64,000 nucleotides of DNA from Hygrophila difformis (GCA_030278955.1 JAOANR010000003.1:51804902-51868901); one strand, 5' to 3'; positions 42,951 to 54,008 are shown, numbered from the stretch's first letter. Numbers and translations: made by a program. The notes: generated by a model not told the origin, from the sequence alone.

Positions 42951-44047
42951 GCCGGCCGTGTGGCAATTTCCTCCCCTTGTTCATTCTTGGTTATGCACAT
43001 CCCACCCCGCTTGGGAACAACCTGCACAGGACTGACCCATTTGCTGTCAGAAATTGGGTATATAATACCGGCATCCAACAGCTTGATCACTTCCTTTCTT
43101 ACCACTTCTTGCATGGGTGGGTTCAATCTTCGTTGGGGCTGGCGCGAAGGCTTGAAATTTTCTTCCATTAAAATCATGTGCATACAAACAGAAGGGCTTA
43201 TTCCTTTGATATCAGAAATGGTCCAACCGATTGCACGCACATGATTTTTAAGCTCCCCCACCAGAGCATTTTCTTGATCTTGTGTTAGCTTAGCTGACAC
43301 AATTACCGGTAATTTTTTATGTTTTGCGAGAAACGCATACTTAAGATGTTCCGGTAAAATTTTTAGTTCAAGCTCTGGTGGGCATTCCACTGAAGGAAGT
43401 AATTTGCGAGAATTAGATGGGGGAAATTCAGATTTACCTGTCGGATCCTGTATCAGCACAGGATTCGCCTCCTCTTGGTCGGCGTCGTCATGGAACTCGG
43501 CACCATTAAATTCCTCCAAATCCCCAGTTTCGGGATCGGCGAAATGGACGGCGTTGCAGTCTTCGTGCTCCTCGCCAGCAGGCTTCAGTACCTGCTTTGA
43601 ATAGTCATCATCCATCATCATTATAATCCCATTGTCAGAGTCTAGCTCTCTCGCTCTCCTACAGTCTATTACATCAAGTGTGGAACAAGTTTCCTCATGC
43701 GGAAACCTCTGCAGCTTGCCCATGTTGAAATTCAGCTCTTCTTCTCCAACATGGAGCTTGATTTGATTTGAACGTGCATCTATCAGTGCACCGCCCGTTG
43801 AAAGGAAGGGGCGGCCTAGGATCAGTGGCATCTCATAGTCTTCCTCTATGTCAAGAATGATGAAATCGACAGGAAAGAGTATTCCTCCCGTCTTGACGAT
43901 CACATCCTTCAGTATCCCAACGGGATGAGTGATTGACCGGTCTGCCAGTTGTAGTTTCATTGTAACCGGCTCAATTACTCCCAAGTGAAGATGTTTTGCC
44001 ATGGCGAGTGGCATAACGTTGATGCTCGACCCCAAGTCGCATAGTCA
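42929..44047 (-). pseudogene. pol: Athila protease and linker to RT
   Basis: In the same frame as gag but separated by TAG (44111-44113) and TGA (44045-44047). The protease motif reads CDLGSSINVMPLAMAKHL (usually DLGAS in this family), followed by LQLADRSITHPVGILKDVIV and LILGRPFLSTGGALID, the standard Athila protease blocks. An acidic linker (DADQEEANPVLIQDP) leads to the RT fingers (YPISDSKWVSPVQVVPKRGG), after which the frame is lost near 42950. Confidence 0.88.
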
Positions 44048-44110
44048 CTTTCCGACACTTGTCTTTCCGATGTGGACTGGCAGTGTGATACAGCCTGGGT
44101 CCTCCTTCTT

Positions 44111-46450
44111 CTAAGGTAGCACTCTTTGGATTATGACACTGCAGCTGCTGTTTACAAGCACCACTTCATCCTGGTTGAATTTCCTTTTTCCTGAAATCAT
44201 TTCTTTAAGAAATTTAGCATAGACGGGCATTTCTGAAATCATTTCGACCAAGGGAATAGTGATCTCAACAGCTTTCAATCTTTCCAGAAATTTCTTGAAT
44301 TTAAGATCCTGTTCCTTATTTTTAAGACGTGCAGGGTATGGCACCCTTGGCATATACTTATTATCATCTAAATGTTTTGGCAGTGAAGGGTCAGAAATTG
44401 TACCTTCACCTTTACCATTTCTAGCCTTGTCTCCTGCAGCTTCAGTCTGCAAATTGGCTGTTTCTATTTCTGCATCATCTGCTTCTTCATCAGCAGCATT
44501 GTCCTTCCCAGATTCATTTCCTTTTTCCATATCATCCTTTCCTTTGGGTCCAGCCAATGTTTTTCCAGATTTCAAAGTGATTGCCTTGCACTGTGGGTTT
44601 TTCTCTGCTGCGCTCGGCAATGCTCCTTTGTCCCGTTTTTGCATTTCACTAGCCATTTGAGTTACTTGGGTCTCCACATTTCTGATGGACGCCTGCAACT
44701 GTGTATTAATCTCCTTCTGACTTGTGATGAAATCAGTCATCAGATTTTCCAGCCTTGATGGAGGCTTTTGGTTCTGATTTTCATTCTGGTTCCACTGGCC
44801 CTGATTAGGTATGAAATGTGGCTGGGGTTGGAAGTTCTGGAAGTTTTGGCTAGGCTGCTGGAAATTTTGGTGGGGTCTTTGTTGGATTTGAGGCTGAAAG
44901 TTCTGGTTTTGGAAATTTTGTCCTCTGTTCTGATTAAATCCTTGATTCTGCTGAGGGTTGAACTGTTGTGGCTTGTTCAGAATGTGGGAGTTGAGGGCAT
45001 TGTTGTTGGAATATGACAAATTTGGGTGTCTGTTTGGGAAAGCTCCTGCAAAATTACAGCTTTCAGATACGACTTGTTCACATGTGTCAGTTGCATGAGC
45101 ACCCTGGCATAGTCCACAAATCATATCTGTTTGCTGTCCTTGAGCAGAGCTGCCGGCTCCTTGATTTACAGACAATGCCGCCACTTGCTCTTGCAGCTTC
45201 TCAATATCTGTCTTCTCCGCTGTACCTACAGCACAAAGTCCACGGGGAGGGGCATCATTAGTGCTCTCATCATTCAATCCGGACCTATTCACACTCATTG
45301 TTTCAATTTTGGCCCATGCTTGATCCATGGGCATGTGCAACAGGTGTTGCCCTCCTGCAGCATCTAACATATGCTTCCATGCGTGTCTCAGTCCATTGTA
45401 AAACTTTTTTAACTGTTCCCATCCCTGAAAACCCTGCTGAGGACATTTCCTCAACATATTCATAAACCTCTCCTCTGCATCATACAACGATGCTTCAGGC
45501 CTCATCTTGAACTCAGAGATCTTCGACCTTCCTTCATCCACCTTCCATTCTGGGAAGTATTTCACTAAGAAATTCCTTACAATATCCTCCCATGTGCTCC
45601 TTTGGTTTACTGGCAATGACTTATACCAGGTTTTTGCTCCACTACACAATGAGAACGGGAACAACATCATCCTAATGGTGTTCTGAGAAACGCCCTGATT
45701 CTTGATCGTGTTGCAGAGTTCCAAGAATGTCGCCAAGTGATCATGCGGATCTTCATGATTGGCCCCTGCAAATTGGCTATTCTGCACCAGGTTGATCAAA
45801 GCAGGCTTGAGTTCGAAGCTCCTGGCCATAATTGGTGCTCTGCCTGGCACGTTCAAGTATGGTTCTATGATTGGTTGCATGTAATCAGCAGCAGCAGGCT
45901 GCTGATTGTTTCCTGGGCCTCCTTGATATTGTCCCTGATACTGTCCTTGGTATTGGTCATGTGGATTGAAGTTCTGGTTGGGATAGAAATTTCTCGGATC
46001 ATTGTGATCTTGCGGGTTTGGATTACACTGGTTTGGATTGAACTGGTTGGGATTCTGATACTGCTGATTCTGAAAGTTAGGGTCATTTTGGAAATTTTGG
46101 TTATTGGGGTTGTTTTGGGGATTTGGTGGAGGCACTTCGAAGGGTTGTTGCTCGAGATTTGGTGGGTTTCCTCCTCCCTGGATGATCTGAGGAGGGGGAT
46201 CCTCCAAGTTCTCGTCATCAACGTCTTCTGGGTCCTCTTGGATATTTTGGAGTGGTGGGTTAGGTGGTATGTTTGGGGGAATGCCTTGGTTCTCCGCCAT
46301 GTCTGAGATGTCACTACTTGTGCTTGGAGAGAGTAGTACTTGCCTTTCCCGTTCTTTCCTTTGCTTAGCTTCTGCCCTCAGACGACGAGCTGTTTTCTCA
46401 ATTTCTACGTTGAACGGGATTTCGGCTGGGGTCTCCTTTCTCTTTTGCAT
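44111..46450 (-). CDS. gag: Athila element 2 Gag (779 residues)
   Basis: ATG at 46450 (MQKRKETPAEIPF). Residues about 90-185 are strongly asparagine/glutamine-rich. The Athila capsid-type domain follows at about 190-400 (EPYLNVPGRAPIMARSFELK ... LFPFSLCSGAKTWYKSLP ... FLVKYFPEWKVDEGRSKISEF). Next comes a compact knuckle, CGLCQGAHATDTC, with one residue fewer between the second Cys and His than the usual CCHC. A second Q/N-rich block (about 495-570), a coiled-coil-like segment (TSQKEINTQLQASIRNVETQ), an acidic linker and the conserved PYPARLKNKEQDLKFKKFLE block complete it. The frame is open, but ends at a TAG where the Gag-Pol frame would be expected to continue. Confidence 0.88.
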   Translation of the reverse strand: MQKRKETPAEIPFNVEIEKTARRLRAEAKQRKERERQVLLSPSTSSDISDMAENQGIPPNIPPNPPLQNIQEDPEDVDDENLEDPPPQIIQGGGNPPNLEQQPFEVPPPNPQNNPNNQNFQNDPNFQNQQYQNPNQFNPNQCNPNPQDHNDPRNFYPNQNFNPHDQYQGQYQGQYQGGPGNNQQPAAADYMQPIIEPYLNVPGRAPIMARSFELKPALINLVQNSQFAGANHEDPHDHLATFLELCNTIKNQGVSQNTIRMMLFPFSLCSGAKTWYKSLPVNQRSTWEDIVRNFLVKYFPEWKVDEGRSKISEFKMRPEASLYDAEERFMNMLRKCPQQGFQGWEQLKKFYNGLRHAWKHMLDAAGGQHLLHMPMDQAWAKIETMSVNRSGLNDESTNDAPPRGLCAVGTAEKTDIEKLQEQVAALSVNQGAGSSAQGQQTDMICGLCQGAHATDTCEQVVSESCNFAGAFPNRHPNLSYSNNNALNSHILNKPQQFNPQQNQGFNQNRGQNFQNQNFQPQIQQRPHQNFQQPSQNFQNFQPQPHFIPNQGQWNQNENQNQKPPSRLENLMTDFITSQKEINTQLQASIRNVETQVTQMASEMQKRDKGALPSAAEKNPQCKAITLKSGKTLAGPKGKDDMEKGNESGKDNAADEEADDAEIETANLQTEAAGDKARNGKGEGTISDPSLPKHLDDNKYMPRVPYPARLKNKEQDLKFKKFLERLKAVEITIPLVEMISEMPVYAKFLKEMISGKRKFNQDEVVLVNSSCSVIIQRVLP

Positions 46451-46588
46451 AGAACAACGGTCTCAGCTATGACAGTACCTGCATATTCCCCAGGTTAGAA
46501 TTGGTTCGATCGTGTATACATAGTTATAGATATAAGCTAACTATGAGCAATCAGGAATGTAATTCTCTAATAAAATGACGATGCATCC

Positions 46589-46606
46589 TCCCCGGCAACG
46601 GCGCCA
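46589..46606 (-). promoter_or_regulatory. Primer-binding site of Athila element 2 (Asp-tRNA type)
   Basis: Minus-strand TGGCGCCGTTGCCGGGGA directly follows the LTR end (…GTTTCA), as in other Athila/Tat elements. Confidence 0.93.
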
Positions 46607-49284
46607 TGAAACTTTTGACAAGTTTCATTAACACGAGTATTTTTATAAAATATATCAAGTTTGAATTTATTAAACGAAAAGAGTTATGATTCTTGGGAAA
46701 GGGGTTTAAGGATATATTCCACTTTTTATTACTCATGTGGGAGACTTTGATCTCAAATGGTGTTGTGGAACTCCCCGGCATGAAACTTTTGACAATTCCA
46801 TGCCATGGAGATCCTTGCCATGAAACTTTTGACAAGTTCCCACTATATGAGTATTTTCTGAAACACAATAATCCCGGTTTTCAATTTTATTTAAAGAAAC
46901 CAATTTATGAAGATGGAGTTGGGATTAGGGATATATTTATAGGTTGTCATGTTTTTATTACTCGTGTTAAGAAACTGTGCCCCCGAAAGCGCACGGTGTC
47001 AAAAATTGCAGTAATTTATAGTAAGACCGGATCATTCACTGGAGGATGTGCGATAGAAGCAGGTCCCACGTCGTTTTACTAGATTTTCCACTCGTATTGC
47101 TCGAATCGGTTTTGAAGTTGGACTAACAACTACATAACTGAATTTAATCTACATTATGAAAGCAGTTAAATAAGCTAAAGGACATGCTGATATATAAGAA
47201 AAAACAATAAAAAAAACTGTAAATCTATGCTATAGCATCCATGAAGCTGATTCAAAATGATGACAGAATGGACAGGGAGAAAAGAATAAAAATTGGACAA
47301 GGTTTAGATAAAACATGATTAAACTTCCATTTTTATACACAGATCTTTGTTCGGGATAATCCTGTCAGAAAGCTAATTCTCATGCTCTCAGCACCATGTT
47401 CCCTTTAACAGACAGGTACTTATAGTGTGAGTTTACATGTTCTTCAGACCACAAGTTCTAAGATACCACAGATTCATAACTGCCCCGGCCAGGGTATGAT
47501 ATTTCATCTGTGGTGGTCAAGCAACAACTGTCAAGTCATTAGTTGAATTGCCAAGTACTGCTATCATTCCCCCGCGTCACACCCAAAGTTTCTAATCGAA
47601 CCCTGAACTATCCCTTAACTCTCAGTCCCAGTAGCAGTTAGAAGATCTAGAGACACATCCGAGTGACCTCTACGAAAGCAATTAAAAGAAAGCAGTAAAG
47701 AAAGCATTTAAAATCCTATCACTCGGAAGTTTCAAAATCTTCGTACTGGTAGTAAAAGAAAGACCCCAGTCAGGATGACTGGATGTGGATCAAGAATTCC
47801 CAGATCTTGGTGAACCGCTCGCAGTGTTCACTTCCTTCCGGGTGGTTATGAGATACAAACTAATGAAATGAACTAATAGGTTAGTTCGTTCCGGATGCAC
47901 TCATTCAGGACTCAAAAATAGGCTTTGGCAGAAGAGGATAGTAGTTGAAAGAATACTCAACCCTATCTTAGAAAATAACCAAGGCCTATGTATTGTTCCT
48001 CTAGAATTATCTAACACACTGTATTTGAATCCAAGAGGATCCCATCTCGGTGTGATAGTTAAGACTAAATTCCCAATACACAGCAATTTCGGAAAATAAT
48101 AAATGTGAAAACCATTCCTTAAACAGGTACTAGACTCTCAATAAGAACACAGACCCTTTCGATCTAGAAGAGACCTAATCGCTGACTCTGCTTCTAATTT
48201 CCCAAAAATTAACCCTTGACAGAATATGAACTAGACATAACTGAGGAATTTATCCTTTACTCAGATCCGGATTTTATAAATGAATTTTTGTTAGAAGTTT
48301 AATATGCAGTATCTATTTTAAATCTAGACTTCTAATGTCCAAGGGAAGGATCCCAAAATATTACGGACCACAGTAACTACATAATATTATCATGCATAAA
48401 GATATATGGAAGTGTAAAATTAATCAAACCAAAATATAATGGTGGGTTTAGACAGAATGCGTGACACAGAATGAGGTGGCCGTGAGGCCAAAAGGGTGGC
48501 AGAGTAATCAGGTGGAATGCAAACATCTGCTTTCCAACTTCCCAACTACTCGGATGTAGCGAATTTAGACAGCAGAAACCCTAAAATGGCAGTGTCGCTA
48601 CCAGTTGGGCCCTTACTGTCTACGAATTCTGATAAAAACCTACATGCTTCCTTTCAGCAATATTCATTAGCCAATATTGACAGATATTAACCAACTTATA
48701 TTACAGATTGGAATTTTGGGTTTAGAAATTAAGGCAAAGAGAATAAAACTGTATTTGGACAGTAATTAACCGAGTGGCTACTTCATTTCCCGGTGAAAGG
48801 ACCGTTCGCCTGACCTCGTTAGTTATTATCCAAACCATGCAAAATAACAAACAGTAATTAATATACAAATTACAGGCTACTTCATTTCCCGGTGAGGGGA
48901 CCGTTCGCCGACATTATTCTGTAATATCTCTCACTGTTTGTTCATACATCACGAAAAATGATAAACTAAAATAAAAATAAAAATAAAATAAAGACAATAC
49001 CTTGTATGAGAGACATTGGTTTCTCATGCAAGGTTATGGAATCAATCCATAATTAATGTCTTAAATAATCCTTCACACCATAATTAATTACAGTTCGGAT
49101 TATCTGCTTAAGGCATTAAGGTTTTGTTTATAGAAAAATATTTTAGGGAGAATTGAACAAAGATCCTTTAATCGAAGTACTTATCCATCTTAATCATTGC
49201 TAATTATGATCTTTAATTATTGACTTAAGGGTTCAATAAATTAATGACGAAAATGGAGAAATGAAAAATCTGGCAGAGCTGCCA

Positions 49285-49927
49285 ATTACGATGCTATACA
49301 GATATTACGACGCTATCCTAGGACAGCGTTGTGGGGATAGCGTCATCATGGACTGGTGATAGAGGTAAAAATCTTGGTGTTTAAGGAGTTTATGTACGAC
49401 GCGAAACATGATTACGACGCTATCCTAAGGTAGCGTCGTAGTGTTAGTATCGTGCATGGGAATGTAGAATAGAGGTGCTACGACGCTATGCATGCCCTAC
49501 GACGTTAAACGTGGTTTACGTCGTAAGGTCTAGCGTCGTAGTGAGGAGAGATGGTTTTGAAAGAGGAAGAAGTTGCTACGACGCTATACACTAAATTACG
49601 ACGCTATCCTAGGATAGTGTCGTAGGTGTAGCGTCGTAGGTGGGTTTTCTGAAGAGTTAGAAAAAGGGGAGGGTTACGACGTTATGCACTAAATTACGAT
49701 GCTATCCTAGGATAGTGTCGTGGTCATAGCGTCGTAGGTGGTTTTTATGAAAATGATAAGTTTTGGGGTCCTATGACCTTAGACAAAAGTTATGACGCTA
49801 TCCGTGGATAGCGACGTAGGTCTAGTGCCGTAGGGCAAATTTTGTTCACGTTCTGAAGTAACTACGACGTCAAACTCCGCCCTACGTCGCTATCAGTGGA
49901 TAGCGTCGTAGGGCGGTTAGCGTCGTA
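49285..49927. repeat. Palindromic-word array (TACGACGCTA type), downstream cluster, LTR 2
   Basis: Same units as 34042-34682, with scattered single-base differences. It includes TACGACGCTATCC facing GGATAGTGTCGTA and an outer TAGCGTCGTA. Confidence 0.85.
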
Positions 49928-50587
49928 GCTAACTCAGTTTGTGTTGTTGGTCGGGTAATGCAATCTATGCGATTGCAAACCCTGTTTTCAAGTTCATGGT
50001 TCATCGATGCAAGAACAGTGATAAAATAAAGGGAAAACAGTAAGCCAAAATGTAGAAAAACATGGCATAATAAGCTAAAAACACACACCCATGAACCACA
50101 AACCCAAATAAGGGTTTTCAACCATAAAAGATATGCATAAGAACCAAAAATAAAGAAAGAAAACAGAAAACCCATTTGCAAAAGAAAATAAAATGACCGA
50201 ATGGTCATTAGACCAAAAATAAAGCAAGTAAATCTATGGAATCATTTCCATTTCATGTTTTTGGGACTCTTTGAAGCTTAACTTCTCATTTTTCATAAAA
50301 TGGTTTGATAATACCCATCATTTGGGTATTTCAAACTTAAATAAGAGTTTAACAAAACTGAAATAAGAGAAAACAGTAAGAAACTGGCTACACTAACTTG
50401 GAAACATAAAGAAAACCACTAATCTAAACAAAATACAAACTAAACTAAGTTAAACTACATGCATAATTTAAATAATATAAGAAAAATAAATTCTAACTAA
50501 CTAACCTAACTACACACTGCTCAAGAACACCAGTTGCCTCCAAGTGTAGGGAATGTATGAAGTGACAAGACTAGGGAGTCAACACCT

Positions 50588-50597
50588 CTATATATAG
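50588..50597 (-). promoter_or_regulatory. TATA box of LTR 2
   Basis: Minus-strand CCTATATATAG between the two word arrays. This is the likely promoter of the element 2 genomic RNA. Confidence 0.7.
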
Positions 50598-50655
50598 GCG
50601 AGAAACCCTAGGCCCATGGGCCTCCAGGCCCTTGAATTTGAATTCTGTAGCTTGG

Positions 50656-50931
50656 TACGACGCTATACTTGGCTTCGTCGCTATCTTCATTACGACGCTA
50701 TGGGTACTGCGTCGTAGTCTTCCATCTCAAAACACTCTTTGTCTCCAAATGGACAGCTTATGACGCTATACTCTATTACGTCGCTACACTTGAGTACGAC
50801 GCTATGCTGGCTCAGCGTTGTAGTTCTTCCTTCAGAGTCCTGTCTCCATTTCTGCCTACGGCGCTATGCTCGACTACGACGATATACATGCTCAGTGTCG
50901 TAGTTGTGGCTAGCGTCGTATTTTCCTGGAA
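50656..50931. repeat. Palindromic-word array (TACGACGCTA type), upstream cluster, LTR 2
   Basis: TACGACGCTATAC, CGTCGCTA, TGCGTCGTAG and AGCGTTGTAG repeats lie immediately upstream of the LTR TATA box on the element strand. Confidence 0.8.
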
Positions 50932-51207
50932 AATTCGACTTTTTGTGGGTTTTCATTTCTTTTCCCATATTTTTGTTTCCTTTTTCTTTTCTTTTCTTTT
51001 TCTCATGTTTTTGGATTTTTCTAATATAAATGTGTAATAAAATTACATATTTATGCATTTCTCATGCCAGCTCAATATTTTCACAGATATGCATAAATCA
51101 GTCCAATTCTACTGCTTTCTTATTTAATATAAGACCGGAATGCGATCAAATGCCCGTTTCAGACACGGAAATTGATTGAAAATAATGGACATTTCTGGCC
51201 ATTATCA

Positions 51208-53060
51208 GCTGCCTCCATTGCCGGCCTTGGAGGATTGTGGCAGCCTAGAAGATGAGGTGTCGTATGTGGAGGTTTCCGTGGCGGTGAAAGGGATGAAGGC
51301 ATTTTCGGCGCCCAGACCTGATGGTTTTCCCACGGTGTTTTTTAAGTTATATTGGGATCTTATTGGCTCGGAGGTTTGCATTTCATTCGACAGGCTATGA
51401 GGGATGGTAAGTTCAATAAAGCTCTTGCAACTACATTTATTTGCCTTATTCCCAAGGTGGAGGTCCCACGTGAGATTCGACATTACAGACCGATTAGCTT
51501 ATGTAATGTCGTGTATAATATTTTAACTAAGGTGTTAGTTAATCTCTTGAGGCCCTTTCGTCAATCTTACATCGGACCGTATCAGTCTGCCTTCCTTCCG
51601 GGTCGTGGCACGTCGGGAAACGCTATTATTCTCCAGGAGGTGATTACCACCTTTAGGAACAAGAATAGGCGATCGGGTGATTTTTTACTGAAGGTGGACC
51701 TTGAAAAGGCGTATGATAATGTGGACTGGGAATTCTTGGAAGGTTGTCTAGGTGAGATGGGCCTTCCTAGTTCCCTTGTGCGTATCATTATGTTCTGTGT
51801 TCGGTCTCCCTCTTATTTGATACTATGGAATGGGGTTGCCGTACCCCCCTTTTGATTCGGCTAAGGGTGTCAGATAGGGTGATCCCCTTTCTCCCTATTT
51901 GTTCTTGATTGTTATGGAAAAACTGTCGAGAGCCATTTCGGCAAAGGTGGAGGAGGGCACATGGCGTCCAATCTAGTTGGGAAGGCAATCCACTCCTCTG
52001 TCCCATTTAGTTTTTGCAGATGATTTATTCCTATTCTCTCAGGCATCCGTGGATAGTGCGAGGTGCATGGACGAAGTTCTCTCCTCCTTTGCGCGCCAAG
52101 CCGGTCTTCGGGTTAATAATAATAAGTCGAGAGCTTTTGCTTCAGTGGCCGTAGGCCACCCTCTCAAGCAAGCGGTGGCGTCGATATTAAATATTAATTT
52201 TTGTGATGATCTGGGGAAGTACTTGGGATTTCCGATAATTCATGGAGCCGTGAGCAGTAATCAATTTGAGTTCTTATCAGACAAAATAATTGCCAAACTT
52301 GGTGCATGGAAACATAGCCTGTTAAACAAGGCGGGTAGGATCACTCTTGCAAGATCCGTCCTCTCGTCCATTCCTACTTATGTCATGCAGCCGGCCTGGT
52401 TGTCGACCTCTACTTGTGCCAAGATTGATCGGAGTATCCGGAACTTTATTTGGAAGGACTCTTCTGGTCATGGACTTAATCTAGTGGCGTGGGATAAAGC
52501 GGCCTTACCCAAGACCATGGGGGGATTTGGTATTCGACACACTCGGGATATGAATATTGCTATATTAGGGAAGATTGTGGTTGAGTGTCTTCAGGGTTCA
52601 TCTAAGCCATGGAGTCAGTTGCTGGTTCAGAAGTATGGTGGTGGGGTGGATAAATTTCGTCATCGGCCTGGTGCTTCCCCAGTTTATCGAGCAATCTGTA
52701 AAGCAGCGCCCTTTATTCTTGGCGGGTGCCGTGTGCGAGTGGGGTATGGGAGTAGTAGTGTTTGGTACTCCTCTTGGTTGAAGGGGGTCCGATTGCTCCT
52801 CGTGTTCCGTATGTGCACTACAATGATGTTGATCTTCGTATTAAGGACATATATGTGGACAACAGGTGGGCTTTGGATCGACTATATACGATCATTCCAG
52901 AAGAGATCAAGCGAGAAGTCCGAGAGCTGGGGCCGATTCCTCTTCACATTGAGTCTGCGGATATATGGTGTTGGATGGGCTCTGCTTCAGGCTCCTATAC
53001 AGTTGCATCGGGGTATGACTGGATCCTTCAACAGAGAGGGCACAGGAGAGATCCGCTGAG
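51208..53060 (+). pseudogene. LINE-1 ORF2, reverse transcriptase domain
   Basis: Starts in the segment before RT (LPPLPALEDCGSLEDEVSYV ... KAFSAPRPDGFP). A frameshift near 51390 follows, then CLIPKVEVPREIRHYRPISL, LLKVDLEKAYDNVDWEFL and a stop near 51853. A stop replaces the residue after GVR in the GVRQGDPLSP block, and another precedes the FADD block (HLVFADDLFLFSQAS, about 52000-52045). The rest (DLGKYLGFPIIHG ... GRITLARSVLSSIPTYVMQ) is a typical RT thumb and connection of plant L1 LINEs, ending in SSSVWYSSWLKG. It would copy LINE RNA at the nicked target. Several stops and shifts make it inactive. Confidence 0.9.
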
Positions 53061-54008
53061 GTCGTGGATGTGGTGAGTTCAAGGTCCGGAGAAGGTTAAA
53101 GTTCTTTTATGGCTTATGGTTCATAACTCATTGCCAACGAATGCTTTGAGACAACGTCGGGGGCTGACTGCTTGTGATACTTGTTCAATCTGTGGGCGCG
53201 ATGTGAAGGATGTGTTCTATCTCTTTTTCAAGTGTAGTTGGTCGGGTTCTGTTTGGAGAAGGCTCGGATTATTGTATGGTGAGTTGGGAGATTTGCGACT
53301 GCATGGGGTGGCGGCGTGTCTTCGTCATGCTTGCAAGAAGTGGGGAGGGCGTCCCTATGGAGTATTTGGAGGGGAATGAATGATTGGTGTATGAAGGGTA
53401 TTCCTATTAAAACTCATGAGATTGTTCGTCGGGCGAGTCACCTTGGCCGTACCTTTGATAGGGTTTTCTCATCCAAAGGGGCCGCTGGTGATGCGCGCCT
53501 GGTGCGATGGAACCCGGATGGTTGCATGGGTGTTGTGTTGCACGTGGATGGGAGTTCATTGGAAAATCCGGGCTCGGCAGGGTTTGGATGTGTGGTTCGC
53601 ACGGGTGATGGTCAATGGGTGGAGGGATGCTCAGGGTTTGTGGGTTTTGCTTCCAATACTGTCGCGGAGCTGCATGGTATCTAGAATGGCATAAAACGAC
53701 TGCATTCTCTAGGTATTTCCCGAGCTCATTGCTTCTCGGATTGTATGGAATGGCTTCGATTATTGCATCATGGAGTAGCAAAGGAGCATTTGTTGTTTCC
53801 CTTGCTGCAACATATTGGAGATCTGAACGATGAGCATCCTGGTTTTGTCTGGCATCACATCCTTAGGGAGGGCAACTCTGTGGCTGATTCCTTGGCTAAA
53901 CGAGGAGCTCGCTCAGAGGAGTTTTTCACTACTTGGGTTTTCCCCCCGGATGACGTCAAGCCGCTCCTTACGGCTGATTATGATGGAGTTTGGTTCCCGC
54001 GCTTCTAG
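53061..54008 (+). pseudogene. LINE-1 ORF2, zinc-binding domain and RNase H
   Basis: A zf-RVT-like domain (LPTNALRQRRGLTACDTCSICG ... FYLFFKCSWSGSVWRRLG, about 53100-53275) is followed by an RNase H of the kind fused to plant LINE ORF2. Its start is HVDGSSLENPGSAGFGCVVR (about 53540) and its end HHILREGNSVADSLAKRGAR ... FFTTWVFPPDD (about 53850-53960), with TAG at 54006-54008. Stops and at least two frameshifts separate the parts. The 3' UTR (54009-54107) ends GATCACC and an A run. Confidence 0.88.

Larger units (their letters stand above)
31371..51207 (-). mobile_element. Athila element 2 (19.8 kb), full structure, inactivated
   Basis: Read on the minus strand: 5' LTR (51207-46607), primer-binding site, gag (46450-44111), protease, RT, RNase H and integrase (44110-40473), a 4.5-kb region after pol with a hairpin/splice module and an F-box gene, 3' untranslated region, and 3' LTR (35959-31371). 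Gag-pol is one frame interrupted by TAG (44111-44113), TGA (44045-44047), a frameshift near 42950, TAA near 42276 and TAG (41703-41705). The very similar LTRs point to a fairly recent insertion. Family assignment rests on the Asp-tRNA primer site, the Gag and protease motifs and the order of parts. Confidence 0.88.
46607..51207 (-). repeat. 5' LTR of Athila element 2 (4601 bp)
   Basis: On the minus strand it begins TGATAATGGCC at 51207 and ends AAAAGTTTCA at 46607. It carries word arrays at 50656-50931 (upstream of TATA) and 49285-49927 (downstream), a TATATATA box at about 50588-50597, and two ATTTCCCGGT motifs near 48785 and 48885. To the right, LINE-1 resumes at 51208 (flank GCTGC). This does not match the left flank of the cluster (GTTGG, 18511-18515). 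Confidence 0.9.

Noticed and set aside
18516..51207. A giant 32.7-kb DNA transposon with terminal inverted repeats (TGATAATGG...CCATTATCA).
   Set aside because: The matching ends are simply the starts of Athila LTRs in opposite orientations. Internal LTR copies, primer-binding sites and gag-pol explain the structure, and the flanking 5-mers do not match.
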